64,000 nt of DNA, taken from assembly GCA_022829145.1 (NCBI GenBank), contig CM040741.1:44004534-44068533 (forward strand), given 5' to 3'. The stretch comes from Albula goreensis (taxonomy: Eukaryota; Chordata; Actinopteri; Albuliformes; Albulidae). The translations under genes were made by a program, and so were the position numbers. The notes under the pieces were generated by a model, which saw nothing but the letters and a program-made list of their open reading frames with translations, had not been told where the DNA came from and did no database searches. Of this stretch, positions 1 through 59,149 are shown piece by piece (the stretch's first letter is position 1; every line of letters starts with the position of its first letter).

Positions 1-1689
1 AAGATAGCCGGCGATTGGTGATCATTAGCTAGCCGTTTAACATTCTGACACCTGATTGGCTGCATCCAAGTATAAGCATGGGGGAAAAACTTAATTCAGT
101 ACAACTATTTTTTTTCTCAAATATTTCCACCAATTGTGTTCACATTTACATATTTTTGTGCATATCCTAACACCAAGTCCTGCTAGCAACCCTGATCCTC
201 ACCAGAATGAGACAGCAGAATAAACAAGATTTTGTATGAAACTATATTCTTAAGAGACTACTGGCAGCTAACGGGCAACTGAAACCCACGTTCAGTGAAT
301 CATTTTACAATTCAGGCTTTTCATTATTGGTCGTCATTTTATTTTCTGGGATTAGAAAATTTCAGTTTTTTTTCAAAGGCACTTGCCAAATTTCTGTATT
401 GTCATACTGTAAGTAAAGAATGAGAATAAATAAACAAGTATAGCCAACTATGAAACCATTCATTCCTTCTGAATTTAGGTAGTCTGTGTATTTGTTTCCT
501 TTTCTTTGAAACAGATGACACAAAATGGAATATATGCGCATGGGAAAAGCTTTGTTTCTCACCTGCAGTAACCAATGCAACTGTTAATGAGGTAAAGGTT
601 TTTTCAGCTCTGCAGTTTCTCTAACCTTGCTCTGTGCCCTTCACAGTATAGCATGCCTGTAAGGTGACAGTCATTATATTATCCAAATCACTGTGGCACG
701 GGACCAAAGCTGACCCCCCCTCCAACAGGGGTGAAAACACTTCATGTTATGACATCATGGCATGCAAAAATGCGTGACAGCCAGTGTAGCGGTGAAGTGA
801 TGCAGAGGAATTTTTTACAAACACAAACAACTACAAAAAAAATAACAAAAACTAAAAAGGACTGAGCTCACCAGTGACAGTATTCACCATTGCTTCCTGC
901 AGCTTGCGTAATCCTTTGCCACAACTCCTACTTTCACAACCCAGTTTGAAAAGTTCAATTGCTTACATGGTTTAAAAAACAAAAGTCTTTATACTTATTT
1001 ATCATATAATTAGCATTTTCTTCGGTCATGCAGGACTACAGGCAAGGGCAACTTAGGTCAGACTGTTGATGTGGCAAGGTGTGCGATAGCTTTCAATACT
1101 GGCCATCAGTCCCACTCCAGGCGCCCTGCAACTGTACAGAATTACATATATACAAAAAGGAAATGGGGCGTAGCATGAGCCTTCCCCATGGATAATCACA
1201 CACAAACACGCCAATCTGTCTCAGAACCAGTCTTCAACATTATAAACTAGTTAGTACTGTAACATGGGGGAAAACGCGGGGGTGTTATTTTGTATATTTA
1301 TGAACAAAAAGGCTCACCTTGCCACATCAAACAGTAGCACAGAAGCTTACAGGGGTGTTGGTTATCAGCCAGTAAATTTACACTTTACAGAAAGATGCCC
1401 GTCTAAGCATTTTTTTAACCTTTTTTTGTTCTTTTTTTGCCATATGAGGGGGAAGATATAAGCAAAGCAACTAGAGGTTTATAAATATACATTTCAGCTT
1501 GTTTGTTCTTTTGTTTATTTTTTTCCCTTATACATTTTTTTTTTTCTTTTGAGTGAAAATGCAGGCTTTGATTCGTTTAGTTTTATTCGGTTTCCTTAAC
1601 TTGGTTGTTTTTTTTTTCCTGTTTTTGTTTTAGTTTTCTGTTGCACTTCACCTTCTGAAGAACATTGGGTTGCGCAGGCAGGCGGCTAG
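1..1689 (-). other. Presumptive mapk10 3' UTR and downstream flank
   Basis: No coding exon is visible. AATAAA occurs on the minus strand at 1582-1587, 1514-1519 and 338-343. I cannot choose the used polyadenylation site; the first two would give a 3' UTR of less than 200 nt. The stretch 1500-1640 is A-rich in transcript sense. Vertebrate JNK3 mRNAs often have long 3' UTRs, so the end could lie outside the window. Confidence 0.5.
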
Positions 1690-46345
<44,656 letters not shown>

Positions 46346-47507
46346 AAATACCTGCAGAGACAAAATAACAGGAAAGCACATGTTCAGCAAAGTCGCTTTT
46401 TAAAATGCTGACATATCACAGAGTCTCTTTGGATCACACGGAACTGGCAACATAAACACCTTGTAGCTAAATGGTCTAGCCCCCGGAGGTTCCAAACTTG
46501 AGTTCACATGCAGCAATAGTTGCAGTTGTTATGGCATATTAAAACCAGAATTATACAGCTCAAGAGACTTTAGGATGAAGAGGCCGAGACTTTTTTGTCT
46601 TTGGTTCCAGTCCAATACAAATATAAGTATGTTACTTGAACTGCCTGCTTTAGGCTTGTACACGAAGGGGCAATGCAATCCAATTTTCTGGGTATAAATC
46701 TATTTTCTTTGCAAAACGCATTACTTTTCTGCAAAAAGGTAATAGCTCAAAGCTGATTGAAACATCACTGCATTACTCATATTAAGCGGTTTGCATACTC
46801 TCTAAAGTGATAAAGCATTGTCAGTACAGGCATTCACATTTTGACAGAGATCCGCCTTACTTCTTGCAGAGACTCTGGGGACTTGCGTGAGTGTGACAGT
46901 TTCTCAAGACCAGAAGGAAAACAAGAGTCTGTCACAAGTGATGTAGAAAGGGCAGTTATAATGTGTGTCCACAAATGGTGAATAATTAATTCTCTCTTCC
47001 CCACCATCTGGATACCCCAGCACAGTCAAGAGCAAGTATAGCGGATTATGTGTGGGTCTGATGGGCATTCTCTTTGTTGGCTGAGTAATATTGCGGGAAT
47101 AACTGGTGACAATCAAAAGTGAGAGACAAATGCTAATTCATGTTGAGAATTTTTAATTTATCCTCCCTGTATGTTTCAGAATTTTCCCACCGCAGAATCA
47201 TCACTTGGTGTTTTTGAAATGGAGATGCCAAATTACTGGGATTTGAAAGTTGGCAATTTTAACAATGCTGGCATGCATTTTGGAACTTATACATTCTAGT
47301 TTCAAATATTTTTCTTATCCATGGTTACAGGATAATGATATTTATACAAATGTGCAATGTTAAATTAGAGGAAGATTCCCATATTGATTTATGACACCTT
47401 ATCCCAAAATGGATATACGTATATTTTGTTGTTTTGCACTTTTTTCTCCTTATGTAAAATCTACATTCGCCTGACTCATCAAAGTCCCACGTGTCCCTGC
47501 AAAGGAG

Positions 47508-47972
47508 CACTACAGATGAACCTTGTGTTGTCATTAAATGCACTACAGCTGAACCCTATGTCCTCTTCTGATGCACTACAGCTGAGCCCTGTCCCCTCAT
47601 ACAACATACTACAGCTGAACCATGTGCCCTTGTACAATGAACTACAGCTGAACCATGTGCCCTTGTACAATGTACTACAGCTGAACCATGTGCCCTAGTC
47701 CAATGTACTACTGCTGAACCATGTGCCCTAGTCCAATGTACTACTGCTGAACCATGTGCCCTTGTACAATGTACTACAGCTGAGTCCTGTGGCCTTGTAC
47801 AGTGTACTAAAGGTGAATCATGTGCCCTTGTACAATGCACTACAGTAAAGTACTGTGCCCTCATCCAATGCACTACAGCTGAGCTCTGTGCCCTCATCCA
47901 ATGCAATACAGCTGAGCCCTGTGTCCTTGTCTAATGCACTAGAGATGAACCATGGGCACTCCAGAAATGACC
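47508..47972. repeat. 33-bp minisatellite, about 14 copies
   Basis: Head-to-tail units of the type CTACAGCTGAACCATGTGCC then CTTGTACAATGTA. Central copies are nearly identical and edge copies more diverged, the pattern of expansion from the middle. Since 33 is a multiple of 3, the array stays open as an 11-residue repeat on both strands, without other sign of coding. Confidence 0.93.
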
Positions 47973-48068
47973 TTGCCCATGAGCTGCTTAAATGCAGGAG
48001 CTAGGTCTGTGGGTGCTTGACACAGTGTTGACAGGAGGAAAATGCAGTAGAGCAAGCAGGTAATCATG

Positions 48069-48121
48069 TTTTTTTTAAATATAATTTTAAATTATATTAT
48101 TAAATTAAATTATATATAATT
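48069..48121. repeat. AT-rich low-complexity tract
   Basis: A T run followed by AAATTATATT/AATTATATATAATT alternations. Confidence 0.85.
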
Positions 48122-51100
48122 TCAGTCTTGTACCTACCATTTCTGGGTTTAAAAAGTTGTTTGATAAATCATACAGGAAAAGTGACTCAATTAAAGACTA
48201 ACAAGACTAATTTTCATAGAAGAAATATATTACTGTTTTTTTTTTCATCTGCAGCCAAATTTGGAAATGTGGACACACATCAAAAAGTAAGACATGAATT
48301 TTTTATTTAACATAAGAAATACATGCAAAAAATATAAAAACTGTATGTAACACAATGACCTTAAGTTCAGTTAAATGGGTTGTTAAAACAGATTTATTGC
48401 TACAGAAACACAGTCTGCAGTACTATTTCCTGTTTAAATGATATTGTGTAGATATTACAAAAATCCTCTCAGGGCTAATACTCAATGCAAACACAAATGT
48501 TGCACACACATGCTTGTCTCTTGTAAACTTGGCTAAGGCTAGGGGGAAAGACACCATATCTACTGGCAAGAGTTCTTTGGACAATTCTTTTAGACAGGTC
48601 GGTAGCCTATCTCGTTAGTTCACTAGGCTTGACCTCAGCCCTGGACAGCAGGAGTGCCCAGGTGCTCTGCCACCTATAGCAAGCCAAGGGAGCAAACATT
48701 CACCCAGCTATGTCAAGGATGACTGTTCCATAGTACAGAAAGTGAAGACTCACTTGGCAGATGTTTCAAGCACATCCACTGAAGCTGTGATGCTGAGGCA
48801 GCCAGAGCAGGTTCGGGAAACTAGAACATTCCAGTCCTACTCCCCATTCTGCATCTGCCAATCTTTAATGCCTATTAGGCCTTCTACTAGTTCACGTTAT
48901 ACATGCCTGCCACTACTTTGACATTCAGCCATAAAAATATGTTCAGCTGAAAACCTAAAAACACTTCAAGTGAAAAACATTTCCACAAATCTCAAATTAA
49001 GAACACAGTATGCTACTATGATAATGGCAAAATAAAATATAAACTGCTTTTAGTGTACAGAGAGCACATGGGGATCTCAAAAACAGTTTTCTCCATGGTG
49101 TTACTTACACTGCATTTATTCAGCTGTGATGAAAGATATAGGATTACTGTATATGTTCTGCCTTCCAGGCAAGATCTGTCTTTTGTGTTTGTGGCGACCA
49201 CTTTAGCTCCGTGTGCATTACGCTTCAATGGCCACCCTGATACTGTGATCGGTAACTTAGTGTCTTCATAATGTACAGCGCCCGGGGAGAGGGACCAACA
49301 AATGAAAACCAACGAGAGAATTGCTTTGTTTACTATAAAGTAAATTGCCACAGAATCGGGCAGTTTTGTTGTTTTATGAAGCCAGAGATCTAACACAAAG
49401 CACTATACTGCCATCATAAGCACTGCAATTTATAGTGACATAAGAGACAGAACCAGTGTGAAAAGAGAGCAATTTTCATGGTAAAATTGCTATCTGACAT
49501 TGCTTTTCATCAGCATAGACCCAGTTAAAGATTAATCCCAATGGTCAACAATAAGTTTGGAGTGGACAGTCAGTTTATACAGACATTTGAATATTTATGT
49601 ATTTCAACACCTTAAAGTTTAAACAACACTGAATCATCATTATACAGATGAGCTGGTGCTGTCTGCGAAGCTGAATGTTGGTATGAGAGTAACAGTTGCA
49701 GGGACTGGGAAAACACTCCTGTGGGAGGAAGGTAAGCTCATTAAAAATCTACACATCTCCCAGGATCGTGCTAACAGAGGTGTCAGTGTTGAATTTCAAA
49801 TTGAGAGCCTTTAGGATTGGCTGGCATCACTGGTGGTCTCATTCAAAGAAGGGGGAAAAAAGCTCTTTGTGTGCCTTTGTCCTCACTGCTTGGAATGTGT
49901 GCTCAATATTCAGATGGCGTGTCATTCATCGCAATATAAAAACAGGGTGGGGAGCATAGCACTCACCATGCAATGCTAAGGCGCACTGCACCAGCACTGA
50001 GAATTTACCTGCTCCTGTATAAAATAATCCCCGTGCAGATATTTAGAATGATCGCTACTCACTGGATCTATACAATGGCCTCAAAATATTCAAAGTCTCT
50101 TTACAAAACAACCTAAAAGATTCAACAGAAGGGATGCAGCAGTTTCCTCCTCATATGAATTAAAATTAATAGCTTTAGCAACAAATAAGTTCTACATATG
50201 ATGAAACATTTAAAAAGGTATATAATGATCAAATGTTTTTCAATTAACATAAAACAAATTATGTGAATCCTCCTTTAAAAATTTTTGGATCTTATTTAAG
50301 AACTGATTCCTTAACTACAGATTTAGCGAGATTTGATATCTAGGCAGAAATGGTTTGGCTGAATGGATATAAAATAAATAGTCTTGCTAGACCAGAGATT
50401 GCAGTTCCCAGATCTCACTTCAAATGAAATCTGTAGTTGGAACTTAAATTTAAAAGTTATTAAACAAAAACTAGTCATTTAAAGAAATATGTGCACAAAA
50501 TGCTAAGAGACAAAACACATTTTCCAAAAGTATTTGCAGAGATGTTTGATACTTGGAACCTTTCTTAGATTTTTGCAAAGACGCCAATAACAAAAAAGTG
50601 AAACAAACTGAGAAAGACCCATTCACACTGTTCACACTCAAAATGATGTTTCAGTATTAAAATGGGCCTTATTTGCAAACTCCAAATCCCAGAGTCATTG
50701 AGACATTGTTCAGTGCCACATTCTGAGACATTGTATTCTCACTACTCAAGATTTAGACCCAGATCCACTTCTCAGTGCATGTACTGGTAATGTTTGCTTG
50801 CATCCTCTTTCTGACAGAGTACTGACTGCTCCAGAGGCCGTCCACTTCTGTGTTGACGCTACAGAAATAGCTGATTTGGTTTTTATAGCCATCACACAAC
50901 TCCCTGCTAGGAAATAAATTACTTTTTGCTTGGACAGGTCTCTGACTTTGACTGTGATGATGAATGAAAACTACTTTCACACCCTATGGATCTGTGATCA
51001 GTGAAACTCCAGACATTTCCAATTAACTGTAAAATCACATTAAGTCTAAATTTGGTCATATTTTTGTCAATCAAATATGATTTTTGTGATACTACCTGAA

Positions 51101-51311
51101 AATAACTAATTTATTTATTGATTAAAAATAAAACAAGCTGGCAAAAATGCAATGATTTCTTGTGCAGTGCTGTTTGCAATAAAATTATTAATTCAACAAG
51201 ACTGTCCTATCACAAGTTTGATTTATGTTTTTTACAATATATGTTTGGAATGGATATATTTGAAGGCTACTCTAAGCAGATCCTCTGGAAACATTTATAG
51301 TAAATTGCATA

Positions 51312-51643
51312 CAGACAGTCCTCGCCTTACGATGGGGTTATGTTCCAATAAACTCATCTTAAGTGGAAAATATTGCAAGTCAAAAATGCATTTAATACAC
51401 CTAACCTACCAAACAACATAGCCTAGCCTAGCCTTTCTTAAATGCACTTAGAACACTTACATTAGCCTGCAGCTGGGCAAAATCATTAACACAAAGCCTA
51501 TTTTATAATAAAGTGCTGAATATCTCATGCTGCCCTATATAAGGCCAGCTATATTAGGGCAGCTGCTAAATGCTTTAAATGTAGTGCTATCGCACGATTG
51601 TAAAGTCGTGTAAGTTGGACCATCGTAACTCGGGGACCATCTG
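51312..51643. mobile_element. Tigger-like (pogo/Tc1-mariner) MITE with TA duplications
   Basis: The left end reads TA-CAGACAGTCCTCGCCTTACG; the right end, on the minus strand, reads TA-CAGATGGTCCCCGAGTTACG, both continuing ATGG. TA flanks both sides (51310-51311 and 51644-51645), as expected for Tc1/mariner insertion, and CAG...CTG ends are usual for Tigger/pogo. Inner phrases such as GCATTTAATACACCTAACC and AGAACACTTACATTAGCCTG strongly recall a mammalian Tigger-type MITE consensus that I remember. It has no transposase. Confidence 0.8.
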
Positions 51644-52346
51644 TATAGAACTGTGACCAGACTGTTAACCTAAACTGTGTTAGATACATGCATCGTGTGA
51701 CATACCAGCTACCATACCAGACAACTAAAGGCTACTGATCATGGTAAGAGCACAGGGCTGGCTAATGTTTACAAATGTGGTGAAGTGGAGATGGTCAGCA
51801 TTGATAAGAATACAATAAATTTCTATATGTCACTGTAAATATCTGTGGTAAGAAACATGACACATACATACTATGAGATAGGATATGAGATCAGGACCTG
51901 CATTTCTGAGGAGAGGCAAGGGCACTGCCCAGAGAGGTCAGATGTCAAAGATAGTACTGAAAAAGACGGATGAGGACACATTCCACACAACCCCAGTGCA
52001 GTCCGTTCACCATGTTATCAAAATAAATTTTGTGGTTGTTTACTTGTGGGCATGAAGTGGGCCCACAGAGCTGTCAATATTACCTCAATCTCAGATCTGT
52101 CTTTAATGCAAATCATATGCACACAGGCCCTGACCATGGGGTGAATCAAATCAAGTGGTGTGCTCTCATAAGGTTGAATTTTAAGGATGGTATCAACCAC
52201 TTGTTTACATGCACATAAATCTCATCGATCAAGACTGCACTTAACACTAAGGGCAGTCATTAAAACGCTTCAGACAGGTAACACTGTTAGGCCAATTAAT
52301 CTTCTGCCCATGAGTGATGTAGCAAATGGAGGATGTCTATCACTCA

Positions 52347-52399
<53 letters not shown>
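52347..52399. repeat. (CA)n microsatellite
   Basis: An uninterrupted run of about 24 CA dinucleotides. Confidence 0.97.
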
Positions 52400-52402
<3 letters not shown>

Positions 52403-55400
52403 TATACAAAATAAAGGATTCTGCAGTATGCCTTCTGTATGTCCGACCTCAGCAAATATTTTGGTAAATTACATGCATCACTGATCTTTGCAATAATATT
52501 TTAAACTGTTCTTAAGTCAGAATAAAGGACTGGAATAAAATGATGCTCTACATTCATCCTCCATACAAACCAGGTTTAGCATTTTTCTTATCCTTAGTTG
52601 AATATTAGCAGGGAAACACTGAAGAAGCTTATGAAGTTATTTTTTATTTTCAATAAAAACAATTAAATCATTGAATACTGATATATACCACCAATTCAGA
52701 ATATTCTTGAAAGGTTTACACATTTAGATATTAATTTAAACGACAAAAACAGGTCTTGGTTACAGCATGCTACATGTGTTTTCTGAAATGGATACAAATC
52801 ACAAATTATGAACATTTGATGTAAAATCTATTTTAACATCTGTTGTGGATCCAAGGGCAGTGTTGCTAGGGGACATGACATCACACTCTACCATCCAATG
52901 ATTCTGCTGGAAACACTGTTGTTGGGTATGAAAGGGATATTTTTCTCTCTGATCTAAATACATCCTATGCCCAAGTGCCATGATATGATGTCATGAGTCA
53001 CTATACTTTAGCTTGTGGGACATTTCATATAATAAATGTACAAAGTGACTCAGACTGGCCATCAAATAACACCAGCCACATATCACAAAAGTATAAGGAT
53101 GTCTGCTCTGGTGCTCTGGCAATATTCCAAATCTTGCTTTCAGTCTGTTTAATTATCACTGAGTGAAATGGGGAAGAATCATATTATCCACTCTATGACA
53201 TGGTCTGAGTACTCTTGCACAAAATGGCTCCCATGAATCATCCACACAATGGTGCCTGATCATCCTGGACACCGTTTCAAGGTAAAACACCAACAATAAC
53301 AGAATGAAATGTGCTGCATTTGTGCTGTTGGTGATAAGGAGATGGTAGACAACAGCCCAACATACATAATTGAATTGCCAATAGTTTATTTTACTTGATC
53401 CAAACCAAACTCCCAACAGGGTGGGCACCTGTGTTTATGCATGTTTAAATAGTAGTCCACTCTGAAATCAAACTGATTAACAATTAAACATTTGCAAGCA
53501 CATAAAATATGGCCTACAAGGAACATACAAGATCCATACCCCAGAAAGCAGACATACGGTGTTAGGATAAAGTTACTCAATCCAGTTACTCAATGCATCG
53601 AAATGTTGACTTGAATTTTGTGGAATACTGTGGTATTTGAAGCATGTATAATTACTGAACATGAATATTTCAGATTATTTCTGGAGATATAATCAGCTTT
53701 GTATCACAGAGGGGTTCACAAATTTCCAAGCTGAAATGTAGAATTTATTTTAAATTGCATAGAATTATGATAAGGTTTTTTACAATGAAACAAAATTATT
53801 AACTTCTCTTGTGTAGTGATGGGTAAAAACTGACTGTGTCCCTAAAACATCATTCTTAATTTAAACAAAGTTAATTCAGTTTAATTTGTTTCATCACTTG
53901 CACAACGCGATAACACCAATGGTAATAGTAAAGGATGAAATATGCTCTTGATTGAATTGTTTGCTTAAAGTTAAAGAGGCCTCTTAGGACCCCAGAATGT
54001 GTCCACTGAATCTAAATTTAAAGAGCTTGCTGGGGTATTCACTGCTGGCTTAAGCTTCCTGTTTTCCCAGAAAATCCCTTCTCTTTGAGCCAAAACACAG
54101 GCCACAAAGGAGCCTTAAAAAGGTCAACGATCCTAATTCAGTGCCAGGGAGCTTTTACACTCATTCTAATACAGAACTATCAATCTATACAGTCAAAATG
54201 ACACTCACAACTCTACCAGCCCTAAATCGGAGCATCCAAAACACTTTTAATTTCAATACGCTTAATTTCCTTCTTAGCTAATGTATGCTATTCATACGCA
54301 GGTATCAGATTCCGTTATGCTGAGATGTACACAATATGTCCCGATCATGAATATTCAAATGTGGTACACAAAGAAAAATGGAGACCATGCAACGGACAGA
54401 ATGACAGTCGAAATAATTGAGCACACAGCCACCATGGCATCCTCTGATCTCAGAATCACTATGTCTGGTTTATACATCTGAGGCTCATTTCTAATCAAAG
54501 GCTTCACCCTTCCTGTCAGTCACATATTATGGACCAAGTAACTGATGGATGCTCTTTGTGTGCCAGAGGGCCCCCTGCTTCACTGCAATTATAACCCCAC
54601 TCTCCAATGTTGCACCCGCTTCAAATGTCGACCCGTTTTACATTATTTATTTGTGTGGGAGGCGTGCTTAAGAAGGGCGATTTACGATGCAGTTTTTTTT
54701 TTCACCACACGCAGTCTGTAAATCATTTCTACAGCACTGAGCATGTGTGGGTATGGGTGTGTCTGATAAGCCCAGGAAGTGGTTTTAAAATGTACAATCA
54801 TATTTAGCAATTTCACAACTGACCCATAGCATTAGGTCTATTGTGCAAACAAAGGACAGGCTCACAGTGTGTTTTTGGGTGTAAACTCTTCAAAAGTTTA
54901 ATTAATCTTAAATGAATTAATCTTAGTAAGATGCCAAAATACAATGGCATGGTTTATACTGTTTCTGTGAATGGATACAAAGGGCTCAGTAAAACTGATT
55001 GTATCTGATATTTGTTGTCATATGGTAGTGTGCTGAACATTATATTTTTCAGTTTTCAAATCCTAGTACAGATTGATTTTGTATAAGATCTCTAAAAATT
55101 GCAATATATTCAATTTCACACTTTAATACTAAGGATATAGCAATAGCAAACAGACTGTTGTCACAAATTTGTATGGAAGAAAGGAATTTTTGTCATCAAT
55201 CCAAGATAGTACAACATAAAAACTCAGAAAAAAACCCTGAATAGGACGAATACTATCCCTATTTACAATTAATTTCAAGCCAAATATGCTTAGTCCATCC
55301 AAAACACAATATGAATTTTTTAAATGATAAAAATGGAATAATGGATGCACATGAATGCTCCGGAAACGTATAAACTATAGTATATACTAGGCTATACTAG

Positions 55401-58400
55401 GAACAGGGCCACATGTTTCTCCAGTGGCTGAGTAGTGACATGTCTTCAGAGCTGTTAGGAAGCTGACCCACTTTACTCTCTGACATCAGGGATCAAGGCG
55501 AGCCAAGAGGAAGTGTAGTCATTCCTCAACCATTGTAAGTATGCTGTTGGTGAAGCTATTCTAAAAGTGAGGTTAATTAAGCTACTGGAAGAAGTTACAG
55601 AATGAACTCGGGACAGTAAAAGTGTGTTAAAAATCTAAAATATTAATGAACCTTTACTACAATAAAACTTTTTTTTCCATTATATCTGTTTTACTGTGTA
55701 TTTTGAAAGCTGGCTATAATTTCAACTGCAATGGATAAAGTTCCATTAGCTATTTTAGCAAGCCAGAGAGATATTATCTGCCGCCCTTCTTGAACACGTC
55801 TCACGTGCAAAAGGGATTTTAACCTCAATGGGACTAATCTGGTTAAAAGTCAAATACAGCAAGTAAAAATTAACTAATTTCATTAGAATTTTTAACTAAC
55901 TTAAAACTCTTTACCACAGACATTACCCTGGTCTTCCAAAATATTCTAATTTCAGGTAAAATTAACTAGACTACAACTAACTTAGCTACTTCCCAGCAAT
56001 GACTGTTATATATCCTGGTGCAGAGTGACACAGCAACATAGTGGCACTTGCACACCAATGACTACGGACTGAGGCAGTACGGTAGATAAGCATGAGACAA
56101 TATAAGCTTGCATCGGTGTTTATGCAAAGGACATTTACAGAAATGAAGTCAAGCTAAGCAAGTGATGTTTCGTGCCTCCTTTAAGGGGTGTCAGGGCTGG
56201 GAGGGGCTGGTTTGGTATGTTCATTCTTAGCTCATTAAACACTGTTGACAATTTTCAGAATCCAATGTGAAACCTGTCAATAGGGCTGAAGTCTCTCCTC
56301 TGCTTGATACTGGCTGAGCTGTCTGCATTCCACAGAGGAGCAGTGAGTGCATAAAAGAGGGAATGGTGTTGTATATTGTATATGTACCTGGAATGCACTG
56401 TCTACAGGAAAGGCTTATGAGATTTAAATGTGTGACCTTATGGAGAAATACACCTTGAATGTTCATTAGGGGTTAAGAATAATACCATTTCACTGCATAT
56501 TTCAAAAGTAGGATGTGACCCAGCTGGCCCAAAGCAGTAATTATAAAGGTTTAAATTTGGACTTCCCAAAATGTCCAGAGAGAGGAACCCAAAAACTATA
56601 AATCTCACCACATTATTTGAGTATGACCTGCAGCCTACTTTCCAGAAAATCTGAGAATTACAGAAATGATCTAAATGATGGCGAATTGTTTGTCAGTGAT
56701 TCTAAATGGAGGGGAGAGTCAAAGATCTATCCTACTGTTTCAGCGCTACAGACTGATTTCACACCTGAGATCCTGACAGATTTCCTCGGTTCGAGCAGCT
56801 TATTCAGCAGGCCCCGTGTCAACCAGCAGCACACAGACAGCCTTGAAAACATTTCTCTACATTACCTGCTATCAAAATCTGCTGACAAAGGGCAAAACCC
56901 ACACTGCTACTTTCTCATTGCTGTTCACCCGTTCCAATGGCTATTTACTGTTCTGCACACTTTGCGATGTATTTGATCAACTTATCCTCGTGGCTGACGC
57001 TAACCCAAGAGTGATTGACTTTTAAATTAGACAAAAAAGAAGTTGTTGACTTTCATACTCTCCTTTAATCAATAACAAAAGTGAAGAGAATCCTTAAGAG
57101 AAACTAAACACTTTAAATCATGCAACAGGCACACTGTCTATTTTGACAATAAGTCACTACGGTTAATAAAACTTTATGAAGTCAATACAAGACTGGGGAA
57201 CATAATAATGCATTTTATTCTCCCCTCAATCAATGTTGTGCATCAGTCACTAATTAGGAATGGCTGGAAAAATTGCTATGAGCAGCATAGCATCCTCTGC
57301 AGATTCAATATTTAATATCTCCTGCACCCAATCTACAGCTGACTGCCTGCTGTTTCTATGGGCGTCTCTATGTCTCTCCAGCACATCTGAGCATATTATA
57401 AGGGAGTGATCTGAGTTTAGTATCAAAGTCAGCCCCACAGTACAATGTCCTAGATTCCATCTGAAGTATTTTAAAGTCAACTTGTTTATCAGTACAAATC
57501 CACATTTCCCCTGTGGCTGTCTCCATTTGCCTTTTATCTCAAAAATCCCTTGTGTGTACATTTGAGCATGACAACTGATCTACAGACACTTTTCAGACTG
57601 GTTATATTCCACACAAAGTAGTAGTAAAACAAAATACATTACTACAAACAAATGATGGATCTGGCGCCAATCATAGCAAGAAACATTCCCACATTGCTTG
57701 TAACATTACGTTCATATACCAATTGCAACTGCAAATATCCAAATGTATTATTACACTTTATCTCTTCTGTCTGCAATCGTAGCTGCAAAGAGTCTGTATT
57801 AGTGAATACAATATTTTCTTTCAGTGGGAAATAAATTGACTGATTTCATACTGGATCAAGTCGAGTACTTCGGAGAGGCCTCGAACTACTTAACACCTAG
57901 CTGAATCTCTGTCACAGTGCAAGATTAAGCAAAGAAGATATAAATTATAATTTTTAAGTCCTTGGGGGACAGAACAGGGAATTTTTTCACATTCCTCTCT
58001 GCACGGTTTCATATGTTCAACAGCCAGGAAATATTCTGAGGGCTCAATAGTGAAGCAAAAATGTATTTGTCTCTTATCTCTATATTCCACAAGGACAGCA
58101 GACAAACATAGACAGGAGCTCTATAATTGCTAAAATGTGATTATATTGTTTTCGCCAATGATGTTTAAGTAGCACAGAAATATTTTCTTTAACTTTCTCT
58201 TCCATGTGTCTCATTGAAGTTATCAATTCACACAACTGCCATTAAAGGATTACACAGTGCCACCTAAAAACTGAATATACTGAAGAAAATATTAAGGTAA
58301 AACCACTAGCCACTTCCTTTGCTTTAGAGACTTTATGCTTATCATACCTATGTTATTTAGTGTTACACTACAAGAAAAATATTCTTTGTTTCGTGTCATC

Positions 58401-59149
58401 TAGCAACTAAAATGAGCCAATCCATTGGTAGAGTCAACCCCATTCAACAGAGAGAGCGAAAGAGTGCATTCTATACTAAAGGGTCTCAATCACATGTACC
58501 AAACAGTCTCACTCACATGTATACAGCATATAATCCAGATGGAACAATACTGCCTTCTTGTCCATAATGATCTTTTCCAGCAGCAGAAATATGTTGCAGT
58601 TTCACAGAAAATGACTGCAGGGACATATGGCTTCAAGCCAAGGAAACAGTGGTGATTGTAGAATGCAGCAATATTTATGGGAGGTGGAATCTAAACCTGA
58701 CAAAGACCCAACCACAGCATGTGTTCATCATACAGAACTATGCTTCCAGTGAGGCTGAATTTACGCTATTGTTTTGAAACTGTACAGGTGGTAAAGTCTC
58801 TGGGAGAATAATCCCAGGGGAATCCCTTAAAGAACAGGATTAAAGTATAGTTTTAATGCAGCATCAAAATTAATCTTCACCCAATAGTCCTGCACATTAC
58901 ACTCTAATGTGAACAGATAGTAGTCTTGTGGATGAGGAACAGTGATACCTTTAGATATGCATTTCTAAAGTAATGGAGGACAGAAAAAATAGCAATGCAA
59001 AATAAGATAAAACCATTTTTTCTCAATCTACAGGGGTATAGGAGTAAATAACAATCTTAGAATAGAGGGAAAACTCTAAAAAAACAGTCATCATTATGAA
59101 TATTAGCTGTAAAATAATTTAAAAAAAAAAAGATTTTAAAATGTATAGA

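Noticed and set aside
47556..47906. 116-residue minus-strand frame of repeated HCTRAHGSAVV-type units
   Set aside because: The open frame is a by-product of a 33-bp tandem repeat, since 33 is a multiple of three; there is no start context, splice site or family match.
47508..47972. CRISPR-like array of regularly spaced repeats
   Set aside because: The 33-bp units are contiguous with no unique spacers, and the surrounding gene is a vertebrate kinase. It is a minisatellite.
52347..52399. Functional element at the long CA run
   Set aside because: It is a plain microsatellite with no nearby exon or other supporting signal.
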